The translations under genes were made by a program, and so were the position numbers. From Arenibacter nanhaiticus (GTDB taxonomy: Bacteria > Bacteroidota > Bacteroidia > Flavobacteriales > Flavobacteriaceae): 64,000 bases of DNA. Shown in pieces: positions 1-8,310 of this stretch (position 1 is the first letter of the stretch; the number at the start of each line of letters is the position of its first letter). The notes under the pieces were generated by a model that ran no database searches, had not been told where the DNA came from, and worked only from the letters and a program-made list of their open reading frames with translations. The stretch is from positions 128,786-192,785 of the forward strand of contig NZ_FQYX01000001.1 of assembly GCF_900141935.1 (NCBI RefSeq). The letters run 5' to 3'.

Positions 1-1
1 A

Positions 2-931
2 GGTTCTACCTTTAAACCATTTGTATATGCAGCGGCTATAGATCAGTTGCGTTTGTCTCCCTGCGATGTGCTGCCAGATATTCATTATTGTGTGGAAGCC
101 AATAAATACGGGAATCCGGAACCTTGGTGCCCTAAAAACTCCAATGGCAAGTATAGTGGTGAAATGCTGACCTTAAAGCAGGCGTTGGCAAATTCGGTAA
201 ATACCATTACGGCCCAATTAACGGACAAGGTAGGGCCCACTGCGGTAGCTGCGATGTCTAAAAACCTAGGGCTTACCGGAAACCTTCCGGAAGTAGCCTC
301 TATTGGGTTGGGGACCGCAGACCTTACCGTGTACGAGATGGTGGGGGCCTATGGTACCTTTGCCAACCAAGGGGTGTATGTAAAACCAGTGATGGTGACC
401 AGAATAGAAGATAAAAATGGGACCGTTCTATATGAATATGTTCCAGAAACTAGAGATGTACTCAGCAGCGATGTGGCCTATGCCATGGTAGACCTGATGT
501 CTGGGGTAACCCAAGGAGGATCGGGAACACGATTAAGAACTACCGGTGCCGAAAAGTATAATAGGATGTACGACGAAATTATTACCGGCTACCCTTATGC
601 CTTTACAAACCCTATTGCCGGAAAGACAGGGACCACTCAAAACCAAAGTGATGGCTGGTTTATGGGAATGGTGCCCAATTTGGTGACCGGCGTATGGGTT
701 GGTGGCGAAGACAGAGCTACGCACTTTAGAACTATTACCTACGGACAAGGAGCCTCGATGGCCCTGCCTATTTGGGGGTTGTATATGAAAAAGAATTATG
801 CCAATGAGGAAATTGGGGTGTCCAAGGAAGAATTTGAAAGACCAGAGGAACTCTCCCTAAACGTAGACTGTTCGGATACCGAATCGGAAAGCGATGACCT
901 TATTGATACCGATGACGATTTAGATTTTTAA
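2..931 (+). CDS. Class A penicillin-binding protein (PBP1A-like), C-terminal part only
   Basis: This is the transpeptidase half of a bifunctional peptidoglycan glycosyltransferase/DD-transpeptidase, which cross-links murein on the outer face of the inner membrane. The reading frame is open from base 2, so the gene begins before the window. The first visible residues, GSTFKPF, contain the catalytic SxxK motif (STFK, bases 5-16). The SxN motif follows as SVN near base 195, and the KTGT box is at 623-634, followed by DGWFMGM and GVWVGGED as in the PBP1A family. About 309 residues are visible and they end in a very acidic tail (DTESESDDLIDTDDDLDF). A TTG at base 47 would be a false start because it lies after the active-site serine. 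Two hairpin terminators follow. The family call is firm; the exact paralogue is not determined. Confidence 0.95.
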   Translation, partial: GSTFKPFVYAAAIDQLRLSPCDVLPDIHYCVEANKYGNPEPWCPKNSNGKYSGEMLTLKQALANSVNTITAQLTDKVGPTAVAAMSKNLGLTGNLPEVASIGLGTADLTVYEMVGAYGTFANQGVYVKPVMVTRIEDKNGTVLYEYVPETRDVLSSDVAYAMVDLMSGVTQGGSGTRLRTTGAEKYNRMYDEIITGYPYAFTNPIAGKTGTTQNQSDGWFMGMVPNLVTGVWVGGEDRATHFRTITYGQGASMALPIWGLYMKKNYANEEIGVSKEEFERPEELSLNVDCSDTESESDDLIDTDDDLDF

Positions 932-950
932 AAATTACATACCAATAAAA

Positions 951-980
951 ATATCCCGTCCCAGACGGGATATTTTTTTA
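951..980 (+). terminator. Rho-independent terminator after the PBP gene
   Basis: The stem ATATCCCGTC (951-960) pairs perfectly with GACGGGATAT (964-973) across a 3-base loop and is followed by a run of T. It lies 20 bases after the PBP stop codon. Confidence 0.85.
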
Positions 981-1030
981 TTAAAACCTCAGTTTGGTTC
1001 CTTGGACAATCTTCGGAACCTCAGGAATGA

Positions 1031-1067
1031 AGCCCTTACTTTTATCTAAAAGTTAAGGGCTTTTTTT
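1031..1067 (+). terminator. Second hairpin terminator upstream of scoA
   Basis: AGCCCTTACTTTT pairs with AAAAGTTAAGGGCT with a one-base bulge and is followed by seven T. It is the second terminator in tandem after the PBP gene and insulates scoA from upstream readthrough. Confidence 0.75.
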
Positions 1068-1136
1068 GTTAAAAAATCTGTATTTTAGAGCATCGGCATA
1101 CTGCTATATGCATAGAACTTTTAACAACTGATAAGG

Positions 1137-1838
1137 ATGATACGGAAAACTGTTGCAAACGTAGAAGAAGCATTAAAGGGAATAAAGGACGGAATGACCT
1201 TTATGGTAGGTGGGTTTGGATTGTGTGGTATTCCGGAAAATATAATTGCGGAATTGGTAAAGATAGGGGTAAAGGACATTACCTGTATTTCCAACAATGC
1301 CGGGGTAGACGATTTTGGCCTTGGGCTATTGTTGCACAAACATCAGATCCGGAAAATGGTTTCTTCCTATGTGGGGGAAAACGATGAGTTTGAACGACAG
1401 ATGCTCAGTGGCGAATTGGAGGTAGAATTGACCCCGCAAGGTACCTTGGCAGAAAAATGTAGGGCCGCTCAGGCCGGTTTCCCTGCCTTTTATACTCCCG
1501 CAGGATACGGTACCGAGGTGGCCCAAGGGAAAGAAACCAGAGAGTTTAATGGTAAAATGTACGTCTTGGAAGAGGCCTTCAAGGCCGATTTTTCCTTTGT
1601 AAAGGCTTGGAAAGGCGATGAGGCCGGCAACCTGATTTTTAAGGGAACGGCACGGAACTTTAATCCGGCCATGTGCGGGGCGGCAACAATTACGGTGGCA
1701 GAAGTAGAGGAACTCTTGCCGGCGGGATCCTTGGACCCCAATGAAATTCACGTACCAGGAATATTTGTTCAACGTATTTTTCAAGGAAAAGACTATGAGA
1801 AAAGAATAGAACAGTTGACGGTGAGGACGTTAAAGTAA
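1137..1838 (+). CDS. scoA: Succinyl-CoA:3-ketoacid CoA-transferase subunit A
   Basis: This is the alpha subunit of the cytoplasmic CoA-transferase that moves CoA from succinyl-CoA to acetoacetate or related 3-ketoacids, used in ketone-body and branched-chain catabolism. The 233-residue length is normal for the family. The N-terminal region carries the glycine-rich [10 protein letters not shown] segment, and later come [12 protein letters not shown] and TPAGYGT, all typical of subunit A. The stop codon TAA (1836-1838) overlaps the first repeat of the inserted four-helix element. The partner scoB lies 590 bases downstream, whereas these two genes are normally adjacent or nearly so. The subunits probably still act as a heterodimer; whether they are still co-transcribed cannot be told from sequence. 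Confidence 0.95.
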   Translation: MIRKTVANVEEALKGIKDGMTFMVGGFGLCGIPENIIAELVKIGVKDITCISNNAGVDDFGLGLLLHKHQIRKMVSSYVGENDEFERQMLSGELEVELTPQGTLAEKCRAAQAGFPAFYTPAGYGTEVAQGKETREFNGKMYVLEEAFKADFSFVKAWKGDEAGNLIFKGTARNFNPAMCGAATITVAEVEELLPAGSLDPNEIHVPGIFVQRIFQGKDYEKRIEQLTVRTLK

Positions 1839-1863
1839 TTTGAAAATTCCCTAATTTGAAAAT

Positions 1864-2217
1864 ATGAGGAATGACAAAGAAAATATAATCGTAAAAAGAA
1901 CCTTCGATTTCTCCTTGGGAATTATTGAATACTGTGAAAAACTGAGATCTTTAAATAAGTATGAAATGGCTTCTCAATTGTTTAGAAGTGGAACATCTAT
2001 AGGTGCAAATACCTGGGAAGCTCAAAATGGGGAGAGTAGGGCCGACTTTATACATAAATTTAAGACCGCATCTAAAGAGGCTGATGAAACTTTATATTGG
2101 ATAGAACTTTGTAAAGCATCGAAACACTATCCAAGTTCACATGAAATCCTTTTTTCGGAATTAGATTCGATTAGTCGAATCATTTCTAAAATTATTGGGA
2201 CTAGTAAACGTGGCTAA
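1864..2217 (+). CDS. Four-helix-bundle protein (S23/PF05635 type)
   Basis: This is a 117-residue intact protein of the S23-like four-helix-bundle family, best known from intervening sequences inside 23S rRNA genes and structurally related to the Avd accessory protein of diversity-generating retroelements. Recognisable family segments are QLFRSGTSIGANTWEAQNGE, ADFIHKFKTASKEADETLYW and the final helix SISRIISKIIG. No reverse transcriptase or variable repeat is visible in this window, so an Avd role is not supported. It sits between scoA and scoB, flanked by inverted AT-rich repeats, and a broken copy of its 3' end follows directly. Its cellular function is unknown; the family generally forms oligomeric, nucleic-acid-associated bundles. 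Confidence 0.85.
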   Translation: MRNDKENIIVKRTFDFSLGIIEYCEKLRSLNKYEMASQLFRSGTSIGANTWEAQNGESRADFIHKFKTASKEADETLYWIELCKASKHYPSSHEILFSELDSISRIISKIIGTSKRG

Positions 2218-2234
2218 TTTTCAAATTAAAAGAT

Positions 2235-2386
2235 ATGAGTAATCCTGAAGGCGATGAAATTCTTTATAGGATAGTACTTTGAAAAGCTTTAATATACTAT
2301 CCAAGTCTCGAGGCATTCGTTTTTTAGAATCAGATTCAATTAGTCGTATCATTTCTATAATTATGTTGACTAGTAAACATGGCTAA
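2235..2386 (+). pseudogene. Decayed, internally deleted second copy of the four-helix-bundle gene
   Basis: The stretch reproduces the start (ATGAGtAAT against ATGAGgAAT) and then jumps to the last third of the intact gene. Shared blocks include GATGAAA, GGATAG.ACTTTG, ACTATCCAAGT, AGATTC.ATTAGTCG and ATCATTTCT. One frame reads GDEILYRIVL and then meets TGA. After a frameshift the tail reads ESDSISRIISIIMLTSKHG, matching ELDSISRIISKIIGTSKRG of the intact copy and ending at an equivalent TAA. It therefore cannot make the full protein. Confidence 0.8.
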
Positions 2387-2428
2387 TTTTCAAATTAGCT
2401 AATTATCAAATTTTCAAATTGAAACATT

Positions 2429-3082
2429 ATGTTAGATAAAAACGGAATCGCAAAGCGCATTGCAAAGGAAGTAAGAGACGGGTATTACGTCAACCTGGGG
2501 ATAGGGATTCCTACCTTGGTGGCCAATTTTGTCCGTGATGATATTAGTGTAGAATTCCAAAGTGAAAATGGGGTGTTGGGAATGGGGCCCTTTCCTTTTG
2601 AAGGGGAAGAGGATGCCGACATTATCAATGCGGGAAAACAAACCATTACCACCTTGCCAGGGGCCTCTTTCTTCGATTCTGTGACCAGTTTTGGGATGAT
2701 CCGTGGGCAACATGTAGACTTGACTATTTTAGGGGCTATGGAAGTTTCCGAGACCGGTGATATTGCCAATTGGAAAATTCCAGGAAAAATGGTGAAAGGA
2801 ATGGGCGGGGCAATGGACTTAGTGGCCTCGGCAGAAAATATTATTGTCGCCATGATGCATACCAATAGGGCAGGGGAGTCTAAGTTGTTAAAAAAATGCT
2901 CCTTGCCATTGACTGGCGTGGGATGCGTAAAAAAAATAGTCACAAACCTTGCCGTCATAGAAGTGACTCCAAAGGGATTTAAACTCCTAGAACGGGCTCC
3001 GGGAATAAGTGTAGAAGAAATAGTCAAGGCTACCGAAGGGACCCTGATCGTTGAAGGCGAGATTCCCGAAATGGAACTGTAA
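2429..3082 (+). CDS. scoB: Succinyl-CoA:3-ketoacid CoA-transferase subunit B
   Basis: This is the beta subunit of the CoA-transferase, carrying the active-site glutamate that forms the covalent glutamyl-CoA intermediate. The motif SENGVLGMGPFP contains this residue (E46). The 217-residue length and the GIGIPTLV and GAMEVSETGDIANWKIPG blocks are standard for the family. It pairs with scoA upstream; the ATG lies 8 bases after the last repeat of the inserted element, so the insertion has spared the ORF. The upstream region has been replaced by the insert, so its translation signals may now derive from insert sequence. Confidence 0.95.
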   Translation: MLDKNGIAKRIAKEVRDGYYVNLGIGIPTLVANFVRDDISVEFQSENGVLGMGPFPFEGEEDADIINAGKQTITTLPGASFFDSVTSFGMIRGQHVDLTILGAMEVSETGDIANWKIPGKMVKGMGGAMDLVASAENIIVAMMHTNRAGESKLLKKCSLPLTGVGCVKKIVTNLAVIEVTPKGFKLLERAPGISVEEIVKATEGTLIVEGEIPEMEL

Positions 3083-3241
3083 CAAGACTTTTTAACCGTT
3101 ATTAGCGGCCAACATTTAGCAGGATGGAAGGGGTGAATTATTTTTTGGTTTCATTACAACAAATTTTAAAAAGAGGCGTTATTTTTTAAATTCACCACCA
3201 AATGGTGGATCCCAAATCTAATAACGATAAAAAAATAATGT

Positions 3242-3349
3242 ATGGAAGTCCAGCTTAACCACTCCCCTAAACAAGAAGAGATTCAAGTGTATCCGAACGA
3301 TTTTTTTCGAGGGATCATCAATCTGATTAAAAAGTTATTTATGTTGTAA
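3242..3349 (+). CDS. Possible 35-residue small protein
   Basis: ATG at 3242 opens a 35-codon frame ending with TAA at 3347-3349. The product starts MEVQLNHSPKQEE, is hydrophilic at the N-terminus, and ends with a short amphipathic or hydrophobic segment (FFRGIINLIKKLFML). It is followed after about 57 bases by a strong hairpin terminator, so a transcript covering it is plausible. There is no recognised family and the codon evidence is too short to be decisive; it could equally be chance. Confidence 0.25.
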   Translation: MEVQLNHSPKQEEIQVYPNDFFRGIINLIKKLFML

Positions 3350-3405
3350 CGCTCTAGCCGTTATTTAAAATCCGACCAGCGTATGCTATGACATATGAAG
3401 GGTTT

Positions 3406-3442
3406 AAAAAGAGCGATACCTGCGGGCATCGCTCTTTTTAGT
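3406..3442. terminator. Bidirectional terminator
   Basis: AAAAAGAGCGAT (3406-3417) pairs perfectly with ATCGCTCTTTTT (3428-3439) around a 10-base loop, with A and T runs on both sides. It can serve the scoB transcript and the convergent aminotransferase gene. Confidence 0.85.
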
Positions 3443-3546
3443 TTGTCTGCTTTTGCATAGTGTTCCGCTAAAACCCAATTTCTATACACCTATCCGGTTC
3501 TTTTACAGTAAACCTTCAACTAAAAAAAAGCTTTATTGGTAATCCT

Positions 3547-4704
3547 TTAAATAGTTCTCAGAACTGCGGTGGCCTTCTCTAGGGTTTCGGTGGTTTTAGC
3601 AAAACAAAATCGCACTAATTTTTGGGTTTTGTCTTCGGTATTAAAGCCAGAAAGGGGAATACTGGCAATTTTGTGCTCCTTTACCAAGCGCTCTGCAAAC
3701 TCCATGTCGTTTTCCTCGCTTATGGCCGAATAGTCTAACAATTGAAAATAACTGCCGCTACACGGTCTAACGGTAAACCTAGAACCACTAAGGCCAGATA
3801 CAAACAGATTGCGTTTCTGCTCGTAGAATTTGGGCAGGTCTAAATAGTGTTGAGGTGTCTTTAAATAATCGGCCATCGCTTTTTGTGCCGCATGGTCGAC
3901 ACTAAAAACGTTAAACTGGTGCGTTTTTCTAAACTCCCTCATTAATTCGGCGGGGGCCACACAATAGCCTAATTTCCATCCCGTAATATGAAAGGTCTTT
4001 CCAAAGGAGGAACAAACAAAAGTCCGTTGCGCCAAGTCGTGATAGCGAGAGGCGCTTTCATGTTGCTGGCCATCAAAAATTATATGTTCGTACACTTCAT
4101 CGCTAATGACTATAATTCCGGTGTCCTTTAAGGACTCTTGTAGCTGTATCATATCGGCCTTTGATAGTATGGTGCCACTAGGATTGTGTGGGGTGTTAAT
4201 GATCACCATTTTTGTTCTTGGTGTAATCTTGGCGCGGAATTCGTCCCAATCTACGGTACAATCGTCCTTCTTTAGTTGTACCCCAACCAGAATACCGCCA
4301 TTAAGCCTTATGGCAGGCTCATAGCAATCGTAGGCGGGCTTAAAGAGTATTACTTCATCCATTGGGGAAATAAAGGCCGTAATGATCGTAAAAATGGCCT
4401 GAGTTGCGCCAACGGTTACCGTTATCTCGGTTTCAGGATCGTAGGATTGGCCATGTAAGGCCTCTATTTTTTTGGCTATTATTTCGCGAAGGGCAAGTAG
4501 CCCGGCCATAGGAGCGTATTGGTTATAGCCCTGGTTCATGGCCTTGGTGACCAAGGCAATCAATTCAGGGTCGGGTTCAAAATTGGGAAATCCCTGAGAA
4601 AGATTAATCGCTTGGTGCTTTTGGGCTAATTGCCCCATCCTTGTAAAAATGGTGGTCTTTACAAGAGGCAGTTTAGAGGCGATTGCAGATCTAAAAGTTG
4701 GCAT
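3547..4704 (-). CDS. PLP-dependent aminotransferase class I/II (methionine/kynurenine aminotransferase-like)
   Basis: This is a fold-type I, pyridoxal-phosphate-dependent transaminase of 385 residues. The PLP lysine is K236 in SSFGKTFHITGWKLGY. N174 in NTPHNPSG and D202 in SDEVYEH are the usual cofactor contacts, and NLSQGFPNFEPD near residue 35 is typical of the YbdL/KAT-III subgroup, which prefers methionine and aromatic amino acids. It is transcribed towards scoB and separated from it by a bidirectional terminator. Substrate choice is inferred from subgroup resemblance only. Confidence 0.88.
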   Translation of the reverse strand: MPTFRSAIASKLPLVKTTIFTRMGQLAQKHQAINLSQGFPNFEPDPELIALVTKAMNQGYNQYAPMAGLLALREIIAKKIEALHGQSYDPETEITVTVGATQAIFTIITAFISPMDEVILFKPAYDCYEPAIRLNGGILVGVQLKKDDCTVDWDEFRAKITPRTKMVIINTPHNPSGTILSKADMIQLQESLKDTGIIVISDEVYEHIIFDGQQHESASRYHDLAQRTFVCSSFGKTFHITGWKLGYCVAPAELMREFRKTHQFNVFSVDHAAQKAMADYLKTPQHYLDLPKFYEQKRNLFVSGLSGSRFTVRPCSGSYFQLLDYSAISEENDMEFAERLVKEHKIASIPLSGFNTEDKTQKLVRFCFAKTTETLEKATAVLRTI

Positions 4705-4768
4705 GATTTTTAAAAGTTGACGTTAGTGCTGCTTATAAAGGTATACAAATGGAGGAATAGTCTTGTTG

Positions 4769-5257
4769 CTAAGTGGCACCATTATAGGAACTGTGCCCTT
4801 CCAAATGCAGTACGACCTTTTGCAAACAGCCCTCCAAATCTTTTTTGATTTCCTGTGCCCAAAATCGGAATACGGTATATCCCAGGTTTTTTAAGGCCAT
4901 GGAAACCTCTAGGTCACGCTGCATATTTCGTTCTATTTTTGGGATCCAAAACGCTGCATTGGTTTTTATACTTGCTTTCCGATCGGCCCAATTATATCCG
5001 TGCCAATATTCGCCGTCAATGAATATTGCCGTCTTGTATTTTTTAAGGACTATATCTGGTTTGCCTATCAGTTTTTTGTAATCGATACGATAGCGGTACC
5101 CCAATTTCCACAGTGCTTTTCTAAAGGCTAATTCGGGCTTGGTATTCTTGCCTCTTATTTTAGCCATCATTTTGGAGCGTTCGGGAGTGGTGTAAAATCC
5201 GGAAGCCTCGTTAAAACGAGGGACGATGATTCTATCTATGGAGTACTTCTTGGCCAC
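4769..5257 (-). CDS. Vsr-like endonuclease, orphan and lacking the usual zinc ligands
   Basis: This 162-residue protein of the very-short-patch-repair endonuclease superfamily carries the core RSKMMAKIRGKNTKPE (about residues 27-42), the catalytic region GKPDIVLKKYKTAIFIDG with D68, WHGYNW, and FWIPKIERNMQRD near 103-115. Classical Vsr nicks the T:G mismatch strand in Dcm sites and has Cys/His zinc ligands around its CFWHHHHC motif. Here the matching stretch is EYWHGYNW with no cysteine, so the zinc site appears absent. No cytosine methyltransferase gene lies nearby. The N-terminal 20 residues exceed the minimal Vsr fold. The DNA nuclease fold is likely; a Dcm-linked role is not supported. 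Confidence 0.8.
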   Translation of the reverse strand: MAKKYSIDRIIVPRFNEASGFYTTPERSKMMAKIRGKNTKPELAFRKALWKLGYRYRIDYKKLIGKPDIVLKKYKTAIFIDGEYWHGYNWADRKASIKTNAAFWIPKIERNMQRDLEVSMALKNLGYTVFRFWAQEIKKDLEGCLQKVVLHLEGHSSYNGAT

Positions 5258-5367
5258 TCTTAAAGATACTTCATTTTTAAGTTTCCTTTTGGATATGGGC
5301 TAGGGCTGTTAAGATTTTAACATTTTAGCAACTGTTCTTTAAACCTTTATTCTTTAAGAGAGTCAAA

Positions 5368-8151
5368 GTGTTAATCTGGCGTTCCTTAGCCAAAAAAACA
5401 TATAGTTTGAAAACACTGGTATCTTTTGTATTTATTTTGGCGTCCTTTAGTGCGATGAGCCAAAAATTCGCCCTAGAGGGCTTGGTAATCGATAAGGAGG
5501 CAACTAGCTTGGAAGGGGCTACCGTTTATGTACAAAGTATAAAAGACTCCACTACCATGGCCTATGCCATTACCGATAAAAAAGGGGAATTTTCTATTCG
5601 CGTCAATGCCGAAAGCGAGTCTAAACTCCTTTTTAAAGTAGCTTATTTGGGATACAAAACCTATAGCCGAGATATAAAGGTGCCCCAGGAAGACAGATTG
5701 CACCTAGGGGATATAACAATAGAGGAGCAGTTAGAAGAGCTAACAGAAGTGTTCCTAGTAGGGAAAGCGCCCCCGGTGTTGATGAAGAAGGATACCGTAG
5801 AGTACAATGCCGATAGTTTTAAGACCCTTCCCAATGATAAGGTAGAAGATTTGCTGAAAAAACTTCCGGGGATCGAAATAGATCTGGACGGGATGATTAC
5901 TCATAACGGAGTAGAAGTAGAGGCCGTGAATGTAGACGGGATGCGTTTTTTTGGGGAAAAGAACGGGAATATCGCCATTAAAAATTTACCGAGTGTGGTG
6001 ATCGATAAGGTTCAAGTAACCGATTTTAAGACGGACCTGCAAAAGTTTACCGGGGAAGCGTCGGATTCTGGGACTAAGGAGCTGAACCTAAAAATTAAAA
6101 AAGGAAAAAATAAGGGCTATTTTGGGGATGTTGCCGGTGGCTATGGTACGGACGATAAATACCAGGCCAATGCCAACCTTTTTCAATTGATAGAAGGAAA
6201 ACAATTGGGGGTGATTTCCGGGACCAACAACATTAACATGTCCAAGGGCTTTAATAGTTTGCCCGATACGGATACCAGTAATGGGTATTTGGAATCTAGT
6301 TTTGTGGGGAGTAATTTTTCTAAGGGAAAATGGAATGAAACACGGATTAATGGCAATTATAGGTACAGTACTCAAAATAGGGAAACCGAACAAAAAACAA
6401 GGCGGGAAAACTTTTTGCCGGATCTAAATTATATCACTAATTCAAAGAAAAACAGCAGTGGGGATTCTGATAGCCATACGGCCAATCTAGATCTAAAGTT
6501 TTTAGTGGAGCCCAAAAATAAATCGGCCAACAATAGCGTTCAAATTGCCAATAGAACCGATTTTAAAATGTCAAATTCGGACTCTTTTAATCAAGAAACC
6601 ACACAATCTACGGAAACGAACGGTGATTTGGTCAGCGATTATAATGCTAGAAATCAAGGGGTGTCAGACTCCTATAATTTTAGCAATAATTTTAGTGTAA
6701 CCCCTAGGTTGGGGGGAAGGCGCGACTATTTTCATATCGGATTGTCTACCAACATCAGCAAGGACCAGTCTAGTGGTAAAAGATATTCTGAAAATATACT
6801 GTACAAAAAGAATACTACCAAAATTCAGGATCAAATTAACGAATCTGAAAACCTAAGTTCTAACATATCGCTCAACGCCAGTTGGAACAAGGAATTGTTT
6901 ACAGATTTCAGGATCATTCCAAGATATTGGGTTCAAGTCGGCAATAGTACCAATGAAAAGTATGTGTTCGATTATAATACTGAGGAAGGGAGTTATGACG
7001 GATTTAACCAAAGGCTGAGTACCGAAAACAACTATTTGACCACTACGGTACGACCAGCCTTAGGGTTTCGGTACGACTATAAAGAATTTCGATTTGAAGC
7101 CTCGGGGAACTACACCAGTACCTTTAGAAAATACGAAGATGAAATTAATGTAGCTCGTAATTTTAAGACTGATTTTGAATATTTGACCTATTCGGGAAGA
7201 ATTCAGTATAGGGATGCCAACGGTTATAAGAACATCAACCTACATTACGATCAAAATGTAGATGTGCCTTCTATCGGTCAGTTACAACCGGTGCCCGATG
7301 TCAACAACCAATTGCATATACGTACGGGGAACCCATTTTTGGAGCCTGCGGTGAACCATGACCTGCGTTTTCAATACCAGAATAATCTGGCCTTTCACAA
7401 TATTAATATCACCGGAGATGCAGCGGCCGGATTTGTACAAGACAAGATTATCAATACTACTATAACCGACGAGGATCTTATAAAATACACTACCTATACC
7501 AATATACAGGGCGATTATTCTTTAAGAGGCAATACGGCGATCACCAAAACCTACTTTAGTCAGCATGCGAATATGAATTTCAACCTAAGGCTTCATGGAA
7601 GTTTTAGGAACAACCTCTCTATACAGAACGGTGTAAAGTTTACGGCCGAATCCTCTGTGATTAGACCTTCCATATCGTTTAGGTACGCTTATGACAAAAA
7701 ATTAGATTTTAATGCCTCCTACAGCTACGCGCTAAACAAGACTATTTACGATACCGATATTTATGATGACAATGCCTATTTCGTTCAAAACCTACAGTTG
7801 AATTCTTCTATTTATTTCTTTAAAGATGCCTTTTTGACCAATAAGGTTTCGTATCGCTATAACAGTAGGGTGGGAGATGCTTTTGATGGGGACGCTGTTT
7901 TTTGGAATGCTGGCCTAGGGGTGCAGTTATGGGAAGGAAAAGGAACACTGACATTGGTTGGGTATGATATCCTTGGCAAGAACAATGGGTATGTAAGGAC
8001 GATTTCAGAGGACTTTATCCAAGACTCCCAAAGCACGATATTGGAGCAGTATTTCATGCTTACTTTCAGCTATAAATTTGGACGGTTTGCGGGGCAAAAT
8101 ATGAATATAAATAGTCGCCCTGGGTCTGGGATGCGGCGCATACGATCGTAA
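5368..8151 (+). CDS. Outer-membrane beta-barrel receptor with carboxypeptidase-regulatory-like N-domain
   Basis: This is an outer-membrane protein of about 927 residues. After the signal peptide (KTLVSFVFILASFSAMSQ) comes a CarboxypepD_reg-like domain (about residues 35-115), then a plug-like region (roughly 140-230, with VEDLLKKLPGIEID), then a long barrel rich in alternating aromatic strands to the C-terminus. This is the layout of Bacteroidota TonB-dependent-receptor relatives (outer membrane beta-barrel family). The substrate cannot be deduced and no SusD partner is adjacent. The start is uncertain. GTG at 5368 gives a long charged leader, while an in-frame TTG at 5407 starts directly at a normal signal peptide; neither is a common start codon here. 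A bidirectional terminator follows. Confidence 0.85.
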   Translation: MLIWRSLAKKTYSLKTLVSFVFILASFSAMSQKFALEGLVIDKEATSLEGATVYVQSIKDSTTMAYAITDKKGEFSIRVNAESESKLLFKVAYLGYKTYSRDIKVPQEDRLHLGDITIEEQLEELTEVFLVGKAPPVLMKKDTVEYNADSFKTLPNDKVEDLLKKLPGIEIDLDGMITHNGVEVEAVNVDGMRFFGEKNGNIAIKNLPSVVIDKVQVTDFKTDLQKFTGEASDSGTKELNLKIKKGKNKGYFGDVAGGYGTDDKYQANANLFQLIEGKQLGVISGTNNINMSKGFNSLPDTDTSNGYLESSFVGSNFSKGKWNETRINGNYRYSTQNRETEQKTRRENFLPDLNYITNSKKNSSGDSDSHTANLDLKFLVEPKNKSANNSVQIANRTDFKMSNSDSFNQETTQSTETNGDLVSDYNARNQGVSDSYNFSNNFSVTPRLGGRRDYFHIGLSTNISKDQSSGKRYSENILYKKNTTKIQDQINESENLSSNISLNASWNKELFTDFRIIPRYWVQVGNSTNEKYVFDYNTEEGSYDGFNQRLSTENNYLTTTVRPALGFRYDYKEFRFEASGNYTSTFRKYEDEINVARNFKTDFEYLTYSGRIQYRDANGYKNINLHYDQNVDVPSIGQLQPVPDVNNQLHIRTGNPFLEPAVNHDLRFQYQNNLAFHNINITGDAAAGFVQDKIINTTITDEDLIKYTTYTNIQGDYSLRGNTAITKTYFSQHANMNFNLRLHGSFRNNLSIQNGVKFTAESSVIRPSISFRYAYDKKLDFNASYSYALNKTIYDTDIYDDNAYFVQNLQLNSSIYFFKDAFLTNKVSYRYNSRVGDAFDGDAVFWNAGLGVQLWEGKGTLTLVGYDILGKNNGYVRTISEDFIQDSQSTILEQYFMLTFSYKFGRFAGQNMNINSRPGSGMRRIRS

Positions 8152-8250
8152 GGAAGGGAAAGTGATAGTACGGCTAAGAGTATTTTGTGCTTTATCTAGG
8201 TTTTAGAACCCTTGGACATTCGCCACAATAATGTCTGGGAGTAAGGCATT

Positions 8251-8284
8251 AAAAAACCCCAAACCGACAGGTTTGGGGTTTTTG
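8251..8284. terminator. Bidirectional terminator between the receptor gene and sdhB
   Basis: AAAAAACCCCAAACC (8251-8265) pairs with GGTTTGGGGTTTTT (8270-8283) around a GACA loop. A and T runs on both strands serve two convergent genes. Confidence 0.9.
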
Positions 8285-8310
8285 TATTTAAATTTAAACA
8301 GTTGTCAGAA

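Larger units (their letters stand above)
1837..2420 (+). mobile_element. Candidate repeat-bounded insert carrying a four-helix-bundle gene
   Basis: The segment between scoA and scoB holds one intact four-helix-bundle ORF and one decayed copy. It is bounded by AT-rich repeats. The left end (1837-1863) contains AATTTGAAAATT and CTAATTTGAAAAT. The right end (2386-2420) contains ATTTTCAAATTAG and AATTTTCAAATT-type units, which are the reverse complement of the left end with small differences. A further ATTTTCAAATT unit (2217-2227) separates the two copies. No transposase is present, so if it moves it must be mobilised in trans or by recombination. Calling it a mobile element is inference; the repeats and the duplication are directly visible. 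Confidence 0.45.
3083..3546. other. 464-base region between scoB and the aminotransferase
   Basis: The region holds a 9-bp inverted repeat, CGTTATTAG (3097-3105) and CTAATAACG (3218-3226), with a small CCACC/GGTGG hairpin (3195-3208) between the arms. A possible 35-codon ORF follows, then a strong bidirectional terminator. No longer gene is visible. Confidence 0.6.

Noticed and set aside
1864-2217. Four-helix-bundle gene as the Avd component of a diversity-generating retroelement
   Set aside because: There is no reverse transcriptase, template repeat or variable repeat anywhere in the window.
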